DNA from: Gymnothorax reevesii
Lineage: Eukaryota; Chordata; Actinopteri; Anguilliformes; Muraenidae
NCBI GenBank assembly: GCA_029721435.1
Contig: CM056580.1
Span: 23,306,367-23,370,366 of the forward strand
Length of the DNA: 64,000 bases
Direction of reading: 5' to 3'
Part shown: positions 40,685 through 51,781 of the stretch, in pieces
Numbering within the stretch: the stretch's first letter is position 1
How the letters are laid out: every line of letters begins with the position of its first letter
The notes under the pieces: model-generated
The model's database searches: none
What the model was told of the DNA's origin: nothing
The model's input: only the letters and a program-made list of their open reading frames with translations
Translations under genes and position numbers: made by a program

Positions 40685-43674
40685 GTGTCTCTACCTCGAC
40701 CTAAATTAAGCTCTGCTGAAAACCATAGGAGTTTTTGTTGGGCAAATTTTAAAAAAATTAGTACCTGTCATTTTATTAATAATGTGGCTAAACAACCCAA
40801 GTTAAAAATTGGATTAATTAATATTCGATCACTAACTTCTAAGGCAACGTTTGTAAATGAATTAATTACTGATCACAAAGCTGATATTCTATGTTTAACC
40901 GAAACTTGGCTGAAAACTGATGAATATGTTGCCTTAAATGAAGCCACCCCTCCTGGTTATAGTTCTATTCATGTTCCGCGTCTCAGGGGTCGTGGAGGTG
41001 GGGTTGCTGCCATATACAATTCAAATCTCCTGCCTACCTTGAAATCTGGCTTCAAATTTAATTCTTTTGAAGTTATTGTTCTCAGTTTTGCACATCCAGA
41101 CAAAAAAGCAGTCAGTTTTGTCCTTGCTATTATATACAGGCCACCAGGGCCATACAGTGGTTTCTTAACTGAGATTGCCGATTTCCTTTCAAATATGGTT
41201 GTAAATTCAGACAAAGTTGTAATTGTAGGGGATTTCAATATTCACATGGACAATGAAGGTGATCCTCTCAGATCAGCCTTCTTATCTATCATTGAATCTA
41301 TTGGCTTCAATAAACATGTACATCAGTCCACGCATTCCCACAACCATACACTTGACCTAGTCCTAACTTATAGTGCTGAAATAACAAATGTAGCAGTCAT
41401 GCCTGAAAATCCAGTTTTATCAGACCATTATTTAATTACCTTCGAACTTCTTCAAGGCTGTCACATTCTACTACAGCCGAAAGCTTTCTTCCTGGACTGC
41501 AAAAGCTTTTATTAATGAACTCCCAGGCTCATTTGTACGCTGTGGAGATTTTCTTGGTGTTAGCCATAATGCATATACAAATGCAAGTAAAAACACAATT
41601 GATCAGCTGACAGACAATGTAAATAACATACTTTGCAGAACCCTGGATACTGTTGCACCTCTAAAGAAGAGGAAAGTGTGCAATAAGAAATTAGCACCAT
41701 GGTACAATGACTATACTCGTTCTTTAAAACAGGTTTCACGCCAACTGGAGCGCAAATGGCGTTCAACTAAATTGCAGGTATTCTTCCATGCCTGGAAAGA
41801 CAGTCTACTTGCCTATAAACGTGTCCTCTCCACTTCACGTTCCTCATATTTCTCTACATTGATAGATGAAAATAAAAACAACCCCAGGCACTGGTTTAGC
41901 ACTGTTGCCAAGCTAACCAAGAATCAAGCTGATCCCTGTGTTTCTGTACCATTTAACAGCAATGACTTTATGAATTTCTTCGATAATAAAGTTATAAAAA
42001 TCAGGGACAAGATTCAGAGTTCCTTTGTCTCTCCTCATATAGGGTCTTCTTCTCTGTCTACCCAGCTTATGGATTTCGAATTATCACAAGGACAAGTGTC
42101 CTACCTGAACTCTTTCACACCAATAGATGTCAGCGAATTTAATACCATTGTAAATTCGTCAAATCTGTTACGTGTCTTCTGGACCCATCCCAACGAAGCT
42201 TTTAAAGGAGCTACTACCAGTGATTGGATCCCCATTATTACACATTGTCAATGCTTCTTTAGCATCTGGACACATCCCATACACTCTTAAACTTGCAGTC
42301 ATCAAACCCTTACTTAAGAAACCAAACTTAGATGTGAATAATGTGTCTAACTTCAGGCCTATCTCAAACCTCCCATTCCTCTCTAAAATACTAGAAAAGG
42401 CCGTTTCAAAACAACTTTGTTCATTTTTACACTCCAATTGTATATTGGAAGTTTTTCAATCTGGTTTCAGACCCTGTCACAGTACTGAAACAGCCCTAGT
42501 CAAAGTACTCAATGACCTTCTCCTCGCTTCGGACAGTGGCTACGTTTCTGTACTTGTGCTTCTTGATTTAAGTGCAGCATTTGACACTATCGATCACAAT
42601 ATCCTGTTGAATCGACTTGAAAATCTTGTAGGCCGCCGTGGACAGGCTCTTTCCTGGTTCAGATCATACTTATCATACTTACAATTTGTGCATTTTAATA
42701 ATGACTTCTCGTTTCAATCAAGGGTTAGATATGGAGTACGACAAGGATCTGTGCTTGGACCTCTGCTTTTCTCAATATATATGCTTCCACTGGGACAAGT
42801 TATTCGCGCACATGGCATTAACTTTCACTGCTATGCAGATGACACACAACTATATCTGTCAGTCAAGCCTGATGAAGCTGCCCAGCTGTCAAAGATAGAA
42901 GCCTGTCTTGTAGACATAAAGAAATGGATGAGTCACAATTTTCTCTTGTTGAACCCTAGTAAGACAGAAATAATCGTAGTGGGTCCCAAATCCCAGAGAT
43001 GCAAAATCTCAGATTACATGTTTAACATTGATGGAATTTCAATTGCTTCAAGTGCCATTGTTAAAGATCTTGGTGTTACTCTTGACCCTGATCTCGCACT
43101 TGATACACATATTAAGAACATCTCAAGAGTTGCATTTTACCACTTGAGGAATATTTCCAAAATTCGGAAAATGCTGTCATTACATGATGCACAAAAGCTT
43201 GTCCATGCCTTTGTTACTTCAAGATTAGATTACAGTAATGCTCTTTTGTCTGGTTGTGCAAAATCCTCTCTAAAGGGGCTCCAGCAAATTCAAAATGCAG
43301 CTGCTCGTATTCTCACTAGAACACGGAGACACGAGCATATCAGCCCAGTGTTAGCTTCACTTCACTGGTTACCAGTTAAATTCCGAATAGACTATAAGAT
43401 ACTACTTCTTACCTTTAAAGCCTTACATGGGCTTGGTCCATTGTACCTAAGTGATTTACTTTTACCCTACATTCCCTCCAGAACACTCCGTTCACAGAGC
43501 GCAGGCCTCCTTGTTGTTCCAAAAATAGCTAAAATTTCCATAGGCGGTAGAGCTTTTTCCTATCGTGCTCCCCTCTTATGGAACGAATTGCCTGCTCATA
43601 TTCGGGGTGCAGACACTATTAGTATATTTAAAGTTAGGCTCAAAACATATCTCTTTAGTCTGTCCTATAGTTGA
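40685..43674 (+). pseudogene. L2 ORF2: APE endonuclease plus reverse transcriptase (two frameshifts)
   Basis: Endonuclease motifs in order: LINIRSL, LCLTETWL, IVGDFNIHMD, and SDHYLITFEL. RT motifs: [20 protein letters not shown] (A), [17 protein letters not shown] (B) and YADDTQLY (C, near 42832), then the C-terminal [13 protein letters not shown] block of L2. The frame changes near 41450 (endonuclease to linker RKLSSWTAKAFINELP) and near 42160 (linker to IPTKLLKE). Otherwise all catalytic residues are present, so inactivation looks recent. Confidence 0.88.
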
Positions 43675-44496
43675 GGGACAGGAGTGGGTGGCTGGCATAA
43701 GCTATAGAATATTTGGTGGACTGAGCAGTCAGTGCTGTCACTGGATCATTGCTGGTGGTGCCCTATTCTGCTGAACTGGTCATGGTCTGGTGGTGACTGT
43801 CTCAACCTGCCCTCGTGGCTGTGTTGGCCCCTGCCCCTGTTTCTCATAACTATGCTGCCATAGTCTTATTCTACTGGAGTTTCCTTATCGCACATAGGCA
43901 CCTCTGTCTCTCCTGCTCTGTGTGCTCGCCATACAACTCCACCTCCCTGACAATTTTTTTTTTTTCCCTCCTCCTGCTCTGGGCACTTGCCCTGAGCTCT
44001 AGATCAAGCTTCACCGAACACCCCCTGGCCCGGAGCTCCAGCCTAAGACCAGCTGTTACCATCTTGTTTCAGCTACAGGACCAAGAGGGTCTCCTGCCTC
44101 ATGATGACCTCCATTGCTAATTATTTTACATTAGCCAAGACATTGTTGGACAGTTTTAAATATACAAATTATTTTAGCACTGATTAGATGGATTTCAATG
44201 GAACTCGTCATTATCTTGTTATCAACTAGCTAGCCCGCGGAGGATGGGCTTCCCCACTATAGCCGGGTTCCTCCTGAGATTTCTTCCCACTGGGGAGTTT
44301 TTTCTCACCACTGTTCGAGGATTTTTTCTCCCTACTGGGAGTTTTTTTTTTTGCCTCGCTGTAGTGGGAATAGGGAATAGGTAGTGGGAATAGGTTGGGC
44401 ACTGCCCTTCAGTAACCCATCTCTGACTGTAAAGCGTCTTTGTGACAGTGTATCTGTAAAAAGCGCTATACAAAATAAATTGAATTCAATTCAATT
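43675..44496 (+). other. L2 3'UTR and tail
   Basis: Non-coding 3' region ending in the L2-like stem text TGTAAAGCGTCTTTGTGACA and AAGCGCTATACAAAATAAAT, where the RT is thought to recognise its own RNA. A pyrimidine-rich block lies at 43950-43975. Confidence 0.7.
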
Positions 44497-45974
44497 AACA
44501 GTAACAACTAATGATTTTACTGAACAAATGTTGTTCAAAGCTACAGAAATCAAATACATCACCTGATTATGTTTTTGAATCAACTAAAGAGAAGCCTGTT
44601 TACCAATCAAAGCTACAGATGCCCGCTGCTTATGTGTTCGTTGATATGGGATCAGTAAGACACCAGATGCGGGGAGAAGGAAATGAGGATTTTATTCCAA
44701 ACAAAACAAAACAGGCACGAGGGCCAACAAAAAACTTGGCCCAAAGGGTTGCAAAAAACAAACTGAGGTAAGCTACACAGAGCTATAAACAATAAATGCA
44801 AAAGGCAAAAAACAAAAAGGCACTGGAAACTCCAGGCGAGAAGATCAAGAAAAATAAATAACAAGACTAAATATATATACACAAAACAAGAGGCTAGGAC
44901 GAGACTTGAAACTAGAAATGCTATGGACCTATGATAACAAGAACTTGGCTAAACTTGCACAAGCAACGAGACGCGAGACACTGTCTGCCAGCCAACTTCC
45001 ACCGCATCCAGATAAAGGCTTGGAAATCATGACATGAGGGGTAACACCTGGAGAGAGAGAGAAACAAGAGGCATGGCAAGATCAAGACATGGACAGAGAT
45101 TGGATGACATGACCTGCTCATTAAGAGAATGAGCGTGCTCAGCTTAAGTACCAATTAAGTATGCAGTTTGGAAGCAAGCATGAATGTTAAGAACAGAAAA
45201 GCACAGCAAGATCTTGAAATAGCAAAGCAGGAATCATGACAATAAACTCCCTGTCTAAATTAGTAATATTAGTAATGTGCCTATCTAAGAATTACACCAC
45301 CCAGTGAGTGTTAGTAAATGTTAGTAACTTAAAAACAGTTAATTGCCAATTAAGCTTAGAGAGCCCCGAATCAGCACAGCACAGAAGGAAGAGAGAAATA
45401 CCAAAGCCAACCCAGAGCTCTGAAATGTGCAACAACGAAGGCACGGGGCGGAACGCAGACAAGCAGTGGAGTGGCATGGCAGACCTGGCAAGAACAAAAA
45501 CATGGAAAAGTAAAAACATGGACATGGAACATGAATAATGAAATGCTTGAACCTGATACAAGAAACTGTTAAAACTGTGACTATGAACATGGCTATGAAC
45601 TATGGAACTATGAACTATGAAATCTTGAAACATGAAACTGTTAAAACTGTAAATACTGTTCTGGCCAAAGGCCAGAACCCTGGAACACAACATTCGTGAG
45701 CTGCTCATGCATGTGTGAATTGAATTGCTTGTACGTGTGTGCGTGTGTGTATGTGTGTGTGTGTGTGTGTGTGCTGTTTGTGCCTGTGCATATATATGTC
45801 TGTGTGCACTGCTCACGTGTGTGTGAACTGCTTGTATGCGAGTGTGTGTGTGTGTGTGTTACTGCTGTATACATAATCTCTTCATTAATTATGATTATTG
45901 ATTATGGTTATTAAGTATAGTTATTAATTTACTGATGCATATGATGAGAAATATTGACATATAATTCTCAACAA
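44497..45974. other. Unrecognised DNA inside the inverted-arm unit, with TG repeats
   Basis: No gene is supported. A (TG)n microsatellite lies at about 45738-45772 and again at 45842-45860. 45580-45660 has repeated ACTATGAAC and AACTGTTAAAACTGT words. Read on the minus strand, 45100-45260 looks like the end of a repeat (TTGTCATGATTCCTGCTTTG). Confidence 0.4.
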
Positions 45975-46174
45975 TAGCTAGCATGCCAATACATTTAACA
46001 TCCTAAAGTTGCTTTCAAACCGGACGCGAAACAAATTTTTGGCACGACAGATTACATTCAAACTCAATGCAAAGACGCAAATTGACTTTAAATGTAATCT
46101 GTTGTGCGAAAAATGTGTTTTGCGTCCGGTGTGAAAGCAACTTTAGGATGTTAAATACATTGGCATGCTAGCTA
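45975..46174. mobile_element. 200-bp near-perfect palindrome (MITE in a TAGC-rich site)
   Basis: The left half from TAGCTAGCATGCCAATACAT pairs with the right half ending at 46174. The inner part (about 46001-46151), from CATCCTAAAGTTGCTTTCAA to its complement, is a classic foldback MITE with a centre near 46075. The outer 25 bp on each side belong to the host repeat and are also inverted. Confidence 0.8.
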
Positions 46175-46234
46175 TAGCATTATAGATATTGATGTCACTT
46201 TATCTTGCTAGCTAGGTAGCCAAATAGCTCACTC

Positions 46235-46745
46235 ATGTGTTATGGCCCCAATTTGCTACGACATATAAGACATCAAGGGCTGACGGACAAAATTCTAAAA
46301 CTCAAACAGATTTAATTAAACAAAGACCAAAACAAATCTACAATTTATACCACTTACCAAGACTAACAATATACAAAATAAATATTTACAGTCCCTTGAG
46401 ATGGGGTTGCTTGATGATGTTCTGGGTGAGGAAAATGCTCCAAAACAGGCAAAAATCCACAAAAAGCTTCACAGGTCTTGAAAAGAGTGACAGGTCTGGT
46501 CAAATGTATCCTTCTCCTCGCAATTTCTCTTACCACTTTACTCTCTCAACTTCTCTCCTTATATACTCTTTTGCAGCCCCCTCTCATATTTCGACTTTTT
46601 TATTGCCTCTGGGACCTTCCCCTCTCAGACATGCCCAGGACATGCCCAAACCTAGCTCCAGACTGGGCTTAACGAAAAAAAGGTCAATACTGCCATCTAG
46701 TAGCTTCTTTCCACATTACACAAATATTCCATTGTAAGCGTACTG
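46235..46745. mobile_element. Unclassified insertion in the right arm
   Basis: This 0.5-kb segment has no counterpart in the left arm (39226-39825), where the flanking sequences are contiguous, so it is probably an insertion. No coding domain is recognisable, and its ends are not defined. Confidence 0.4.
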
Positions 46746-47716
46746 TAGCCTTATTAGCTCGCCAGCCAGTTGGCCATGTAGCTAAATACATTGGCGTGCT
46801 AGCTATGACCAATGGCTATGGCACACATTTCGGTATCACTTTGGCTTGCTAGCTAGGAGGCCAACTAGATCGCAAACGAGTATGTGGCCTTATTTTGTCA
46901 GCGTAATTATTTCTGAGAACGCTTCAGTCATTGAAAGCTAACTGCAGCCTTTTAAGCTCGGTAGCCAGTTGGCTATGTAGCTAAATACATTGGCGCACTA
47001 GCTATACTATTGCTAGCTAGGTAGCCAACTAGCTCGCTAGCGAGTAACAATGTACGCAAACTGTAGCCTTATTTTGTCGGCGGAAGTAACAAAAATTGCT
47101 TGCTGTAAACGATAAATGTCAGTTAGGTGTGGTAAATGAGGAATAGTAGAGGGAAGTTTATTAAATAAATTGATAAATTATCACTCCATTTTTCAATTCA
47201 CTTGATAATTCGTGACTATTTTTCAATTCACATGCGTTTTCATCACCTCCATTTTTATCAATTAATTTTTGTTACTTTCACCCCTTTACCATCCGGCCAA
47301 TCACTAAAACAAACAAACATGACGAGCAGGCGGCGGGTGATCACTGTACCTACTGTAAGTGAGAATATCAATGGCTCTGGTGTGTGTGCACTCGGAGATA
47401 TAAGAAAATTAGAGAGGACAATCCTGTCACTTCCGAGGCGGCATACCGCCGCCATCTTGGGTATGTATATCGGAGCAGTCTTTTGCATAAGTGTTGGTGT
47501 GACCATGCTCGCTTTACTGGTATGTGACAAAGTAGGTCCTTTGTAGGACTAGTATTTATTATAGAACTGCTTTTGTTTAGAATGGCTTAAGATAGTAGGG
47601 TGATTTAAGAGAGTGTAGATTGCAGCCATTGGCATTTTTAAAGTTAAAGCGAAAATAGTGTTAGCTACAAATTTTCAGGCCTGTTTTTTTGCAAAGTATA
47701 ACATCTATGGATCCCA

Positions 47717-50700
47717 AATCAAGAGGCCTGCTCAGCCGTTCGAATTGCAAAACTATTAAATTGGGTACTTTTAGTTATACACCCTACCGCAAAATTCGTG
47801 CAATTTCAGAACATAGAAAATTCCTTCTAGATCAATAAGTATCGAACATATTGACAAATATCTGGTATGAAATAAGCTATAATAACCTGTTATACCAAGA
47901 AATATACCAAGATGAATACTAAATACATTTCCAGATTCTAGTTTAGGAAGAATCGGAAAAATGACCGACTAAAGCCTTCTGGATTCAAATTTGCATTTGA
48001 TCGTAAGCAAAAGAACATGGCGACTTGTCCGAAAACTAAATATTGAAACCATAGTGGTTATTTTTCTAACTTTGTATTTTGTATGAAGGTAAAAGTATCA
48101 ACATATATATCAAAACGAGAGCGCATATGACGAACAAAAGAAAAATTTGAAGTAACCCATTTATGATCAATTTTTGAAGAAGGCAAAGACATAATATAAT
48201 TTTTTTTTCATTATCATTCACATAATTTTGTATGTTCCCTTTATATGGTATGTTATAAGTCATGACTTCTAGAGGAACACGTCTACAGGAATCCTGAAAT
48301 GCAAGTAAGCCTATCAGTCACTGTCGCCAGGAACCCGACTACACAGCCTTGGGTCTTCCGCACACCGACAGGCGATGACACATTTAACGTTTGCACTTGC
48401 ACAAATACAGCCGCGTTGACAGCGATTCTTCCTGTACCCACAGTACTTTGTTTGTTTCGTTATGTTCGGTTTTGCATCTTTGTCCATCATGATTGGCACC
48501 AACATTCCACCAAGAAGTTTGCGTCCATGGGTTAAGGGATCGGGCACACCAGGGTCTGATTTGTGGTCCCTCTTGCTCAAAGCCATTTGATGGAGAGACC
48601 GAAGGACATGGAAGTAAAACGCGCTCTCGGTTGGGGGGAGACTTCTGAGATCTCCTTTTGTTGTGGCAAACATATGTGCTCGAAATGCATTCAGGTCTGC
48701 ATTGAAGTCATGGGTGGTGCATAGTCGAATGAAGAAGAATCTAGCAGCATCCACCACGTCAGGTGTAACAGTGAGAGAACTTCCAGAACTACCATAGTCT
48801 GCAAGTGGCTTCAGCTTTTCTGTGTGACCAAGAGCAAGCTCGAGTGCTCGTTTTTTTCCAAGTCGATAAGGGTAGCTCACCGTGTCACATCCAGTCAAAA
48901 CGTAGACACTAAGCAAAACCGATGTTATAAGCAGTGGGTTCGCATCGTGTTTGGTCGCAAAGTTTTGTGCTATTTCATGACAAGCCAAGAATTTCCGAAG
49001 TTTCTGAACCCAGAGTTCTTGGAGGCCAGTGATGCGCACAACGTGGTAGATTGCCATCAGTATGATATCTGAGTCTGTCGCTTGGATTACAGCGCTCTGA
49101 TATCCAGTGCTGAACAGCGTACAGTAGATGACAAAAAATTCTAGTATCAGCCTCCTCGTGGCTCGAGCAAGACAACTCTGGAACGACAGTGGTTTCTGTG
49201 TTTGTCAACAACACAGCCTTCCCGGGAACTTTGAGCATTCCATCCAGGATTAGTTTGAATCCTTGTGGGAGTGAGCGAGCATTTCCCATCCAAGATTATG
49301 CAATGAAATTTAGGAGAGCTGCTTTGTTTGCATTGTTTGCGATGAAGTTTTTCCAAGGTGGAATTGGCAACCTGTCCTGAATATTGTATGTTCTACTCAG
49401 GCTTGCTGACTTGTCACGTTTCAAACGTTCTTCGAGTTTGAGTGATTTGGAGGGATCAACATCATATCGGTTGCCAACAACACTGATGCTGTCACAGTTT
49501 GTTGGTTTTGTCGCAAGCATTATCGCAAAGTATTTCTCCTGCAATTCTTGGAATGTGGCACAATCAAGATTGCGATAATGATGTATGAACGCCATCATGT
49601 CCATGATGAGATGTGAGGAGTGAGGAGAGCTTGGAATCTCATCCTTTTCGATCCAGGATTCACCAAGTTCCTTTCGGAGACCAACGACAAAATCAGCCTT
49701 GTTCCCCTTGCGCATACCATAACCGTGCGACAAGGTCGACTCTGATTCAAAGGGTGATGAAGGATATGGTGTCCATTCGTGGCTGAATGTTTCCACTTTT
49801 TGGTCATTGTCCATATTTTGAAGAAAGTAAAGGTGCCGGATCACACTGCTTTCATCCTCATAGACTTCCTTCGATTTCTGAGCAACCGACTGAGCCTTTC
49901 GTGCTTTTTCCTCAAACGTTGTCAGCTTCACATTTGTCACCGCACTGCTTCCTTCCTGCTGCGCTTTGGACAGTGCCGACAGTCCAATCTGTTTGGCGTT
50001 TAGCAGATCGCTTGTGTTCGATTTTTTGCCAGTCGCAATGTTGATGAGACCATCTACGTCAGGTTTGAATGGGTTGATCATTTTGTCCTCAATCACTCTC
50101 ATAATTTCCTTGACGATGGCGGCATCTTTCTCGGTCGCTTCCTTAGATTTGTTTGTGGTGTTTGCATTCATGTGAGCCATTCCCTTCACCTGCTCTGACA
50201 CAGTTGTCATTACAGGGAGAGCTTTTAAGCATTGGTCGATTGTGCGTGGTTGTTGGGTGATACCGTGAAACAGCTGATTCTTGGCTTCACAATTGTATGT
50301 CTGCTCCAGGGCTATATCCAACCAAACTCCGTTGAAGCCTCCAGGAACCTGGCGGACAGTGAAATTTCCTGCTTTGAAACCCTTGTCAATATAAGGCGCA
50401 GTTTCTGGAAGTTTTTTCATGGCACTCACTCGCTCACCGTCCTTGCTGAACTGGGGTAGAAACTTACAACTGGAATAGAAAAATCGACAAAATATTGACA
50501 TAAAAGGAAACAAATAACGTGTTTTCACAATTTAATTATGCACTGTACCTTTAATGTCATGCTATTATACGCCTTTTTGATACACAAGCGATACAAAAAC
50601 ATTTCTGTATAATTTTCTCGAAAAAAAATTTTCAAAATTTGTTCATTTTTCGTCGATTTTTTCGATAGGGCATATAAGTTTTGTTAAAAAAATCTGGTTT

Positions 50701-50733
50701 TGCAATTCGAACGGACGAGCAGGCCTCTTGATT
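47717..50733 (-). mobile_element. Inner 3.0-kb unit with 37-bp inverted ends
   Basis: Inverted ends AATCAAGAGGCCTGCTCAGC (47717) and the complement ending at 50733 share 35 of 37 bases. They tightly frame the nuclease gene. Either this is the real Academ-type transposon nested in an unrelated TIR element, or these are subterminal repeats of the 4.4-kb element. A 3-4-bp target duplication, expected of Academ, was not clear. Confidence 0.6.
48314..50528 (-). pseudogene. Degraded transposase with FEN1/XPG-like nuclease and Cys8 motif (Academ-like)
   Basis: Minus-strand reading in three pieces: 50528-49296 (410 codons), a TAA, 49289 to about 49105 in the same frame, then a one-base shift and on to 48314. 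Motifs run in the order of the FEN1/EXO1/XPG fold: HEEADTR (acidic pair), ATDSDIILM (compare EDSDLL of EXO1), LTGCDTVSYPYRLGKKRA (compare the GCD..GIG..KA turn). The C-terminus has eight cysteines in CGYRKNRCQRGCICASANVK and the following 14 residues. The N-terminal FTVRQVPGGFNGVWLDIALE block is shared with related uncharacterised animal proteins. XPG-like nuclease plus Cys8 is the reported signature of Academ transposons. The start at 50528 is probably an internal exon edge (CTATTCCAG lies close by), so an N-terminal exon is missing. Non-functional as read. Confidence 0.65.
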
Positions 50734-50964
50734 ATGTAATGAGGGGTATTACTCTTGCAAAATATTGAGGTCTGCAAATTATAGGAGGTGGGGTCCGGTT
50801 CATCAATAAATAGGCCCCTTTTGAGACTTTGGATGCCGGACTAAACGGTTTGTGTACAGTATGTACATGACGGCATTCCACGATATCGATAACTGCAAAC
50901 TCACCACAGTTTAACATTTTCGGCTTCCTTTTCTAAGTAAGTTAGGCATTGTACAATGCTCTGA

Positions 50965-51063
50965 CCCAGCTAGCAAGCACCTCCACTCCGGATCTGCCCC
51001 GGCTCCAGCTAATCCGGCTCAGAGCCGGGGCAGATCCAGTGCGAAGGAGCTTGCTATCTTGGG
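50965..51063. mobile_element. GC-rich mini-MITE, copy 1
   Basis: 99-bp imperfect palindrome beginning CCCAGCTAGCAAGCACCTCC and ending with its complement. A second copy lies at 59681-59790. It is rich in CCGGCTC words and has no ORF. It lies between the nuclease unit and the right end of the 4.4-kb element. Confidence 0.7.
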
Positions 51064-51781
51064 AGCCTTCGAAAGTCGTTCGATGCTTTGGCATTGCCTG
51101 AAGATGATACGGCCAGTATGTAGAAGACGAAGGCCATCCAGTCACCAGATCTACGATTTGTCCTGGGATACACAGTATATTTCGCAATTGAAAACTTGGT
51201 GATAACATTACATAGTTTTATTCGAATAAGCTGGCGGTACACCGTTTGGAAAATATATCGGTTTAACGATACTGGTACGAAGGGAGGCACATGGCGGAAG
51301 CGAATGCATTGGGGATTCTTATGCAGGTGGTCCAGCTGGCGTTTACCGACTATGGCATAACGGTGGGAGGTATATCGAGAGATGACTTTATTTTCTTTCA
51401 TGTCAAGAATACCTTACAAATGTCACTCACATAACGCGAGAATCACCTGAATGCTTTTTCTTTGAACGAAACGAAAACGTGGGTAACTGAGTGAATATAA
51501 AGGGTAAGGCAATAATTCTTTAGCTTTGCCAAATAATGGAGCATAAAAATTGTTGTTCATTCCTTATTCGTGTCATTTTTAAGTATGAAAAGATATAAAA
51601 AGAATGCGGAAAAAAGTCTCCACCCCCCTCAAAGGAGAAAAAAAAAGTCTACACCCACGTTCAGCCTACTGTTTACATGTGTCTCATCGGACATTTATAC
51701 ATACCCAAGATGGCCGAGCTATTCTGCCGTCAGCACTTTGGCCCAGCCCACGCGGCGTCCACTCTAGTTTTCTTATCTCTG

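Larger units (their letters stand above)
40403..44496 (+). mobile_element. L2-type LINE, nearly complete but frameshifted
   Basis: Plus-strand non-LTR element: end of ORF1 (40403-40588), ORF2 (40685-43674), a long 3'UTR and an L2-like 3' terminus with AAAGCGCTATACAAAATAAA followed by short TTGAATTCAATTC repeats. It lies inside the inverted-arm unit. The 5' start is not located; sequence from 39840 to 40400 has no L2 match that I can see. Confidence 0.85.
39226..47245. mobile_element. Composite unit with ~0.6-kb inverted arms
   Basis: The left arm (39226-39825) and right arm (46170-47245, interrupted at about 46235-46745) are inverted copies. Shared text includes GACGCATGTGAATTGAAAAA-like ends, CTAACTGACATTTATCGTTT, and multiple TAGCTAGC-rich blocks such as GAGCTAGTTGGCTACC and CAATGTATTTAGCTAC. 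Inside each arm the TAGC-rich block is itself repeated, at spacings of about 250 bp. The interior holds an L2 LINE and unrecognised sequence. No transposase from the arm element is visible, so it is a non-autonomous element enlarged by later insertions, or two elements in inverted order. Confidence 0.75.
47393..51781. mobile_element. 4.4-kb TIR element carrying an Academ-like gene
   Basis: The ends CGGAGATATAAGAAAATTAG (left) and the inverted CAGAGATAAGAAAACTAGAG (right) match each other and the MITE at 54405-54873. Both ends are followed inwards by GCCATCTTGGGTATGTATA. The right 290 bp align with the MITE interior. Inside is a second inverted pair (47717-47753 and 50697-50733) around a minus-strand nuclease gene. 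No target duplication was found at the outer ends. Confidence 0.7.
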
